From Thermaceae bacterium (GTDB taxonomy: Bacteria > Deinococcota > Deinococci > Deinococcales > Marinithermaceae): a DNA stretch of 52,953 nt. The stretch spans positions 1-52,953 of the forward strand of contig WIAM01000038.1 of NCBI GenBank assembly GCA_015519965.1, given 5' to 3'. A program made the position numbers and the translations under genes. The notes under the pieces are model-generated. The model searched no databases, was not told the DNA's origin, and saw only the letters and a program-made list of their open reading frames with translations. Below are positions 48,181-52,953 of the stretch, piece by piece (position 1 is the stretch's first letter; each line of letters begins with the position of its first letter).

Positions 48181-48206
48181 CCCCGACGTGCAAGGCCACG
48201 GCGGGG
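48181..48206. repeat. Intergenic hairpin repeat (after the holB operon)
   Basis: CCCCGACGTG (48181-48190) pairs with CACGGCGGGG (48197-48206), with one A-G mismatch, around CAAGGC. It begins three bases after the stop at 48177 and is related to the CCCCGCCGTGGC family copies. Confidence 0.5.
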
Positions 48207-48269
48207 CCCCTCCGGGAAAACCCAAAGCCCGCCAGTCTTGCATCAGTATGTCGAAAAGCTCGCGGGTGT

Positions 48270-48686
48270 TCACTTGACCAGCAGCACCGGGCACTTGGAA
48301 AGCGCCACCACCTTCTGGCTCTGGCTGCCGAGCAGCATGCCCGCCAGGCCGCTGAGCCCCCGGGTGCCCATCACGATGAGATCGGCCTGTCGCACCTCGG
48401 CCACCCGCAAGATGGTCTCCGCCGGCGGGCCCTCGAGGACCTCGATCTCGAGCGAGGCCACCTCGCCGACGAGAGCCCTGGCCTCGTCCACGATGGACTC
48501 GGCGTGGACGAGGCGGCGCGAGAGCGCCTCTTCGAACAAAGGCTCGCCGAGCCACTCGGGTACGGCGTCATAGGCGTAGACCACGACCACCGTCGCGCCG
48601 TGGGTGCGGGCCTCGTCGCCGGCCAGGCGGGCTGCCTTCCGGGCGTGCTCCGATCCGTCATAAGCCAAGAGAATTGTCTTGTACAT
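48270..48686 (-). CDS. Universal stress protein (UspA family)
   Basis: A 138-residue single-domain Usp with the ATP-binding signature complete: KTILLAYDGSEHARKA at the start, then LIVMGTRGLSGLAGMLLGS and SQKVVALSKCPVLLVK at the end (G-x2-G-x9-G-S/T). Usps bind ATP or AMP and accumulate under stress. ATG 48686 is six bases after TAGGCT on the minus strand, so leaderless. It is divergent from an MFS gene, and a 16-base palindrome lies between. Confidence 0.93.
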   Translation of the reverse strand: MYKTILLAYDGSEHARKAARLAGDEARTHGATVVVVYAYDAVPEWLGEPLFEEALSRRLVHAESIVDEARALVGEVASLEIEVLEGPPAETILRVAEVRQADLIVMGTRGLSGLAGMLLGSQSQKVVALSKCPVLLVK

Positions 48687-48733
48687 ACCCCAAGCCTAGC
48701 AAGGCGGGGCGAGCGCTGAGAAGGCCCGGGAAA

Positions 48734-48749
48734 CTGACCCGCGGGTCAG
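48734..48749. promoter_or_regulatory. Perfect 16-base palindrome in the usp-MFS divergent promoter
   Basis: CTGACCCGCGGGTCAG lies ten bases upstream of the -10 TAGACT (48759-48764) of the MFS gene, over its -35 region, and 48 bases before the usp start. The symmetry suits a TetR- or GntR-type dimer. No cognate regulator is adjacent. Confidence 0.55.
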
Positions 48750-48771
48750 AAAATGCAGTAGACTCATCGGC

Positions 48772-49899
48772 GTGAGCCCGGTGGCCTTTCTTCACCTCGT
48801 CACCTTCTTTTTCTTCCTCGCCTACGGCCTGACCATCCCTTCGCTCCCGCTCTACCTCGAATCCCTCGGCCTCAAGCCCGCCTGGATCGGGTGGGCGGTT
48901 TCGCTCATGCCGCTGGCGGGGCTTTTGCTCCGCCCGTTCGGCGGCTGGGCCACCGACGCCTGGAGCCGCCGCCTACCGGCCCTCCTCGGTCTCGTAGCCA
49001 GCGCCGCGGCCGGGTTCTTCTACCTGGGCCCGCTCGCCGCGGTGCTGATCGGCCGGTTCCTGCAGGGGGTGGGCATCGCGCTTTTCGCCCCCAGCACCCT
49101 GGCCCTCACCTCAGACCTCGCCGACGAAGAGGTGGTCGGCCGGGTCATGGGCACCCGAAACCTCCTGATCGGCCTCGGGGTCATGTTGGGCACCGCGCTC
49201 GGGGGAACGCTGCTCGACCTAGGCGGGCCCAAAGCGGTCTTCCTCCTCGTGTTTTTGGTGCAGCTCCCCTGGCTCATTCCCATGGCCAAAACGCCGGAGA
49301 CCCTCATCGATCCCAAGCCGAGGCGCTGGTGGGAGGGCTTCGTCGAGGTCTTCGCCCTGGCCCCGCTCAGGGCCTCGACCTGGGCCAACGCCGGGTTCGC
49401 CGCCGTCTTTTCCATCCTCCAGGCCTTTTATCCCCTCTTCCTCATCCGAAACGGCTACCCCGCGAGCTGGGTCGGCGGCTTCCTCGGCTACTACAGCCTG
49501 GTCTCGGTGCTGGCGCGACTGCCTGCGGGGATGCTGGCCGACAAAAAGGACCCGGCGCGGGTCGCACTTTTTGGTTTCGTGGTGGCCACGCTGGGGTTTT
49601 TCCTGCTCTGGGCGTTCCCCCTTCCCCTGGTGGCGTTCGCCGGCGGCACCCTCATGGGCCTCGGCGCTGGGTTTTACCTCCCCGCCAACATCGTGGTGGT
49701 CACCAAGGCCGTCCCCTTTCGCCTGCGGGGATCGGCCTTCAGCCTCTTCACCGCCAGCTGGGACGCCGGGGGCCTGCTCGGGCCCCCGCTCGCGGGTATG
49801 GTCATCGGCCTCACCGGCGTGAGCGCCATCTTCCCCCTGGCCGCGCTCGGCGCCCTGCTCACCACGGTGGGCTACGTCCTGCTCCTGCCCCGTCGCTAA
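48772..49899 (+). CDS. Major facilitator superfamily transporter
   Basis: A 375-residue inner-membrane transporter with twelve predicted helices. The first half shows the MFS loop pattern (RPFGGWATDAWSRRLPALLG), the RFLQGVGIALFAP and TSDLADEEVVGRVMGTRNLL segments, and the second half the parallel loop RLPAGMLADKKDPARVALFG. The class resembles drug or metabolite exporters of the YfcJ/arabinose-efflux type; substrate unknown. The start is GTG 48772 with TAGACT and seven bases (leaderless). Confidence 0.88.
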   Translation: MSPVAFLHLVTFFFFLAYGLTIPSLPLYLESLGLKPAWIGWAVSLMPLAGLLLRPFGGWATDAWSRRLPALLGLVASAAAGFFYLGPLAAVLIGRFLQGVGIALFAPSTLALTSDLADEEVVGRVMGTRNLLIGLGVMLGTALGGTLLDLGGPKAVFLLVFLVQLPWLIPMAKTPETLIDPKPRRWWEGFVEVFALAPLRASTWANAGFAAVFSILQAFYPLFLIRNGYPASWVGGFLGYYSLVSVLARLPAGMLADKKDPARVALFGFVVATLGFFLLWAFPLPLVAFAGGTLMGLGAGFYLPANIVVVTKAVPFRLRGSAFSLFTASWDAGGLLGPPLAGMVIGLTGVSAIFPLAALGALLTTVGYVLLLPRR

Positions 49900-49956
49900 G
49901 CGGGAGCTCGCGGCCTTTTCGCGGCGGGGCCTTTGCACCTTTGGTATAACGGGTAG

Positions 49957-51393
<1,437 letters not shown>

Positions 51394-51449
51394 GCGAGCA
51401 CCCATGAACTCTTCAAGAACGCATGGCCGCCGCTCACGTTTTTCCAGAC

Positions 51450-51477
51450 CCCCGCCGTGGCTCTTGCCAGGGCGGGG
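51450..51477. repeat. Intergenic hairpin repeat (proS-nth)
   Basis: CCCCGCC-G-TGGC-TCTT-GCCA-G-GGCGGGG is a near copy of the 7606 element, with different loop bases but preserved pairing. It lies 57 bases after the proS stop and 12 before the nth start. Confidence 0.65.
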
Positions 51478-51488
51478 CACATAAAGCC

Positions 51489-52244
51489 ATGCCCGCCGCG
51501 ACCCCCTGCCCCCAAGAAAGCCGCCAGGCTAAGCGGCAGCGAGCCAGGCGCATCCTGGCTGCCCTTCTGGCCACCTACCAGGATGCCAAAACCGAGCTGC
51601 GCCACGAAAACCCTTTCCAGCTCCTGGTGGCCACCGTTCTCTCAGCCCAGTCCACCGACAAAGGCGTCAACCGGGTGACGCCCGAGCTCTTTGCCCGCTG
51701 GCCCACGCCCGGGGCCCTGGCCAAAGCCCGGCCCGAGGCGGTGGAAGGGGTCATCAAGACCCTGGGGCTTTTCCGCACCAAGGCCAGGAATCTGGTCGCC
51801 CTGGCCCAGGCGCTGGTCGAGACCTACGGGGGTGAGGTGCCGCCGGACCCCCGCGAGCTGCAAAAGCTTCCGGGCGTGGGCTGGAAGACGGCCACGGTAG
51901 TGGCCGGCGCCGCGTTCGGGGTGCCGGGCATCGCGGTCGACACCCACGTGAGCCGCGTGGCGCGACGGCTCTGCCTCAGCGAGGCCAAATCACCCCCCAA
52001 GATCGGGCGGGATCTGGAAGCGCTTTTCCCCAAGTCGCGCTGGATCTTCGTCCACCACGCCATGGTCCTCCACGGGCGCTACGTCTGCACCGCGCGCAAA
52101 CCCAAATGCGCGCGGTGCCCGCTCGCGCCTCACTGCCCAAGCTACCACTCGTTGGTAAACACTTTGGCCGAGACCGGCTCCACCCGGGCCTCGCCCTCAG
52201 CCGGTCCCACCTCCTCGACCTCGGACTCGTCCCAAAACACCTGA
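51489..52244 (+). CDS. nth: Endonuclease III (DNA glycosylase/AP lyase)
   Basis: Removes oxidised pyrimidines. The 251-residue protein has the helix-hairpin-helix LQKLPGVGWKTATVVAG with the catalytic Lys, the catalytic Asp in VDTHVSRVARRL, and the 4Fe-4S ligands C-x6-C-x2-C-x5-C (CTARKPKCARCPLAPHC). A Ser/Thr-rich tail of about 34 residues follows the cluster, longer than usual. It exists because the frame runs 103 bases into the antisense gene at 52142. The ATG 51489 start is chosen; a start at 51423 would read through the upstream hairpin. Confidence 0.92.
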   Translation: MPAATPCPQESRQAKRQRARRILAALLATYQDAKTELRHENPFQLLVATVLSAQSTDKGVNRVTPELFARWPTPGALAKARPEAVEGVIKTLGLFRTKARNLVALAQALVETYGGEVPPDPRELQKLPGVGWKTATVVAGAAFGVPGIAVDTHVSRVARRLCLSEAKSPPKIGRDLEALFPKSRWIFVHHAMVLHGRYVCTARKPKCARCPLAPHCPSYHSLVNTLAETGSTRASPSAGPTSSTSDSSQNT

Positions 52245-52393
52245 CCGTCGGTCACGTAGGCCTCGACGACCTCCCGCAAACGCTCGGGTTCCGCCACGAC
52301 CGAAAGCAGCTGGAAGTAGTGGTGGGACCCGGGGCTTTGCCATGGCTTGCCCGCCTCGGGAACCACCACCACCATCACACGAAAGACTCGCAT
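52142..52393 (-). CDS. Hypothetical protein (83 aa) antisense to the nth 3' end
   Basis: A short acidic protein with a strand-like start (MRVFRVMVVVVPEAGKPW), then HHYFQLLSVVAEPERLREVV and EAYVTDGQVFWDESEVEEVG. Unknown family. ATG 52393 follows TAGGGT by six bases, the leaderless pattern, which supports it as a real gene. Its last 34 codons overlap the nth tail on the other strand. The composition (acidic, few Ser) is more protein-like than the nth tail encoded opposite. Confidence 0.6.
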   Translation of the reverse strand: MRVFRVMVVVVPEAGKPWQSPGSHHYFQLLSVVAEPERLREVVEAYVTDGQVFWDESEVEEVGPAEGEARVEPVSAKVFTNEW

Positions 52394-52500
52394 GCCCTTA
52401 CCCTAACCCGCCAATAGGCCACCGGCGAGCTTTGCGTCAGGGGTTAAGGAGCGCCCACCGGTTTTTCAATACCGATGCGAGATTGGCGCTCGTTTTCGGG

Positions 52501-52528
52501 CCCCCGCCGTGGCCAAAGCCACGGCGAG
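52501..52528. repeat. Intergenic hairpin repeat (downstream of the E1 beta gene)
   Basis: CCCCCGCCGTGGC and GCCACGGCGAGG pair around CAAA. The inner eight pairs GCCGTGGC/GCCACGGC are perfect. It lies just past the minus-strand stop at 52533 and likely ends that transcript. Confidence 0.62.
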
Positions 52529-52532
52529 GCAC

Positions 52533-52953
52533 TTAGTAGGCGAGCAAATGACGAACGGCGCTGGCGACCCGCTCGGGCGTGGGCCGGTAGTGGGGCTCGA
52601 GGCGGTAATAGGGCGGGCTCGGGGCATCGAAGCCCGCCAGGCGCAGCACCGGGGCCTCGAGGTAGTCCACCGCTTCCTCGGCAATCCGCGCCGCGATCTC
52701 CGCACCCACGCCGCCGGTCTTCGGCGCCTCGTAGAGCACGAGCGCGCGTCCGGTCTTGGCCACCGACGCCAGGATGGCCTCGGTATCGAGGGGGTAGAGG
52801 GTCTCGAGGTCGATCACCTCGAGGGTCACCCCTTCTTTGGCCAGCTGCTCCGCGGCGGAAAGCGCCACCGGAACCATGCCCCCGTAGGTGAAAACCGAGG
52901 CCGCCTTCCCTTCGCGCACCACCCGGGCCCGCCCGAGGGGGTGGGTGTAAAAG
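52533..52953 (-). CDS. 2-oxoacid dehydrogenase E1 component beta subunit, C-terminal 140 residues
   Basis: The frame is open to the window edge, so the N-terminal two-thirds lie outside. It shows the transketolase C-terminal domain: ASVFTYGGMVPVALSAAEQL, VIDLETLYPLDTEAILASVA, the ALVLYEAPKTGGVGAEIAA strand and loop, and LRLAGFDAPSPP. It decarboxylates pyruvate or branched-chain 2-oxoacids together with an E1 alpha subunit. Which of the two substrates applies cannot be settled from this part. The hairpin at 52501 follows the stop. Confidence 0.92.
   Translation of the reverse strand, partial: FYTHPLGRARVVREGKAASVFTYGGMVPVALSAAEQLAKEGVTLEVIDLETLYPLDTEAILASVAKTGRALVLYEAPKTGGVGAEIAARIAEEAVDYLEAPVLRLAGFDAPSPPYYRLEPHYRPTPERVASAVRHLLAY

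Overview
The window is about 53 kb of GC-rich, densely packed bacterial DNA. It most resembles a chromosome of the Deinococcota, order Thermales (Thermus, Oceanithermus or Marinithermus relatives). This rests on a 477-residue archaeal-type prolyl-tRNA synthetase with a C-terminal zinc module, a cofactor-independent archaeal-type phosphoglycerate mutase, a class II ribonucleotide reductase, short overlapping genes, and many starts preceded 6-7 bases upstream by TANNNT, the leaderless promoter signature of this phylum. The genus is an inference. No rRNA, CRISPR array, phage or insertion sequence was seen, and no gene-free stretch exceeds 300 bases.

Layout. 1-2.4 kb: nrdJ on the minus strand, interrupted at its active-site cysteine by a LAGLIDADG intein and preceded by two NrdR-like boxes. 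2.5-4.9 kb: a small membrane protein, tRNA-Ala(CGC), a Met/Gly-rich secreted protein and a CDF metal exporter. 4.9-10.2 kb: a TPP riboswitch driving thiBPQ and thiN, then two unknown genes. 10.2-15.8 kb (minus): an SQR-like flavoprotein with DUF1641, and an ABC-2 exporter in an operon with moaC and a HAD hydrolase. 15.9-20.4 kb: SRP RNA, then lgt-glmU-tatA-tatC-aroF. 20.4-26 kb: a TetR regulator, an SPW-repeat membrane protein, a cysteine-rich ferredoxin, a lipoprotein, a degenerate CPBP protein and an in-frame acetyltransferase-MoeA fusion.

26-35.6 kb is a copper-handling island, all on the minus strand. In transcription order it holds a SHOCT protein, a response regulator and histidine kinase, CueP, a Tat-exported multicopper oxidase, DUF3105, the CopB-type P-ATPase with a His-rich N-terminus, and a tightly coupled DUF302-SHOCT-coiled coil-PspA-rhodanese operon. 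Direct repeats with an 11-bp period lie in three promoter regions of this island and probably mark the sites of the resident response regulator. Cu export, periplasmic oxidation and chelation, and membrane-stress repair thus appear to be wired together.

35.7-53 kb is mainly housekeeping: phosphoglycerate mutase, a ModE-like HTH, a phosphatase plus fructosamine-kinase pair (protein deglycation), CoA-disulfide reductase, oligoendopeptidase F, metal and sulfite exporters, holB-ricT, a flavin reductase, universal stress protein, MFS, proS, nth and the 3' end of a 2-oxoacid dehydrogenase E1 beta gene. A family of related hairpins (core GCCGTGGC-loop-GCCACGGC) recurs at several 3' ends.
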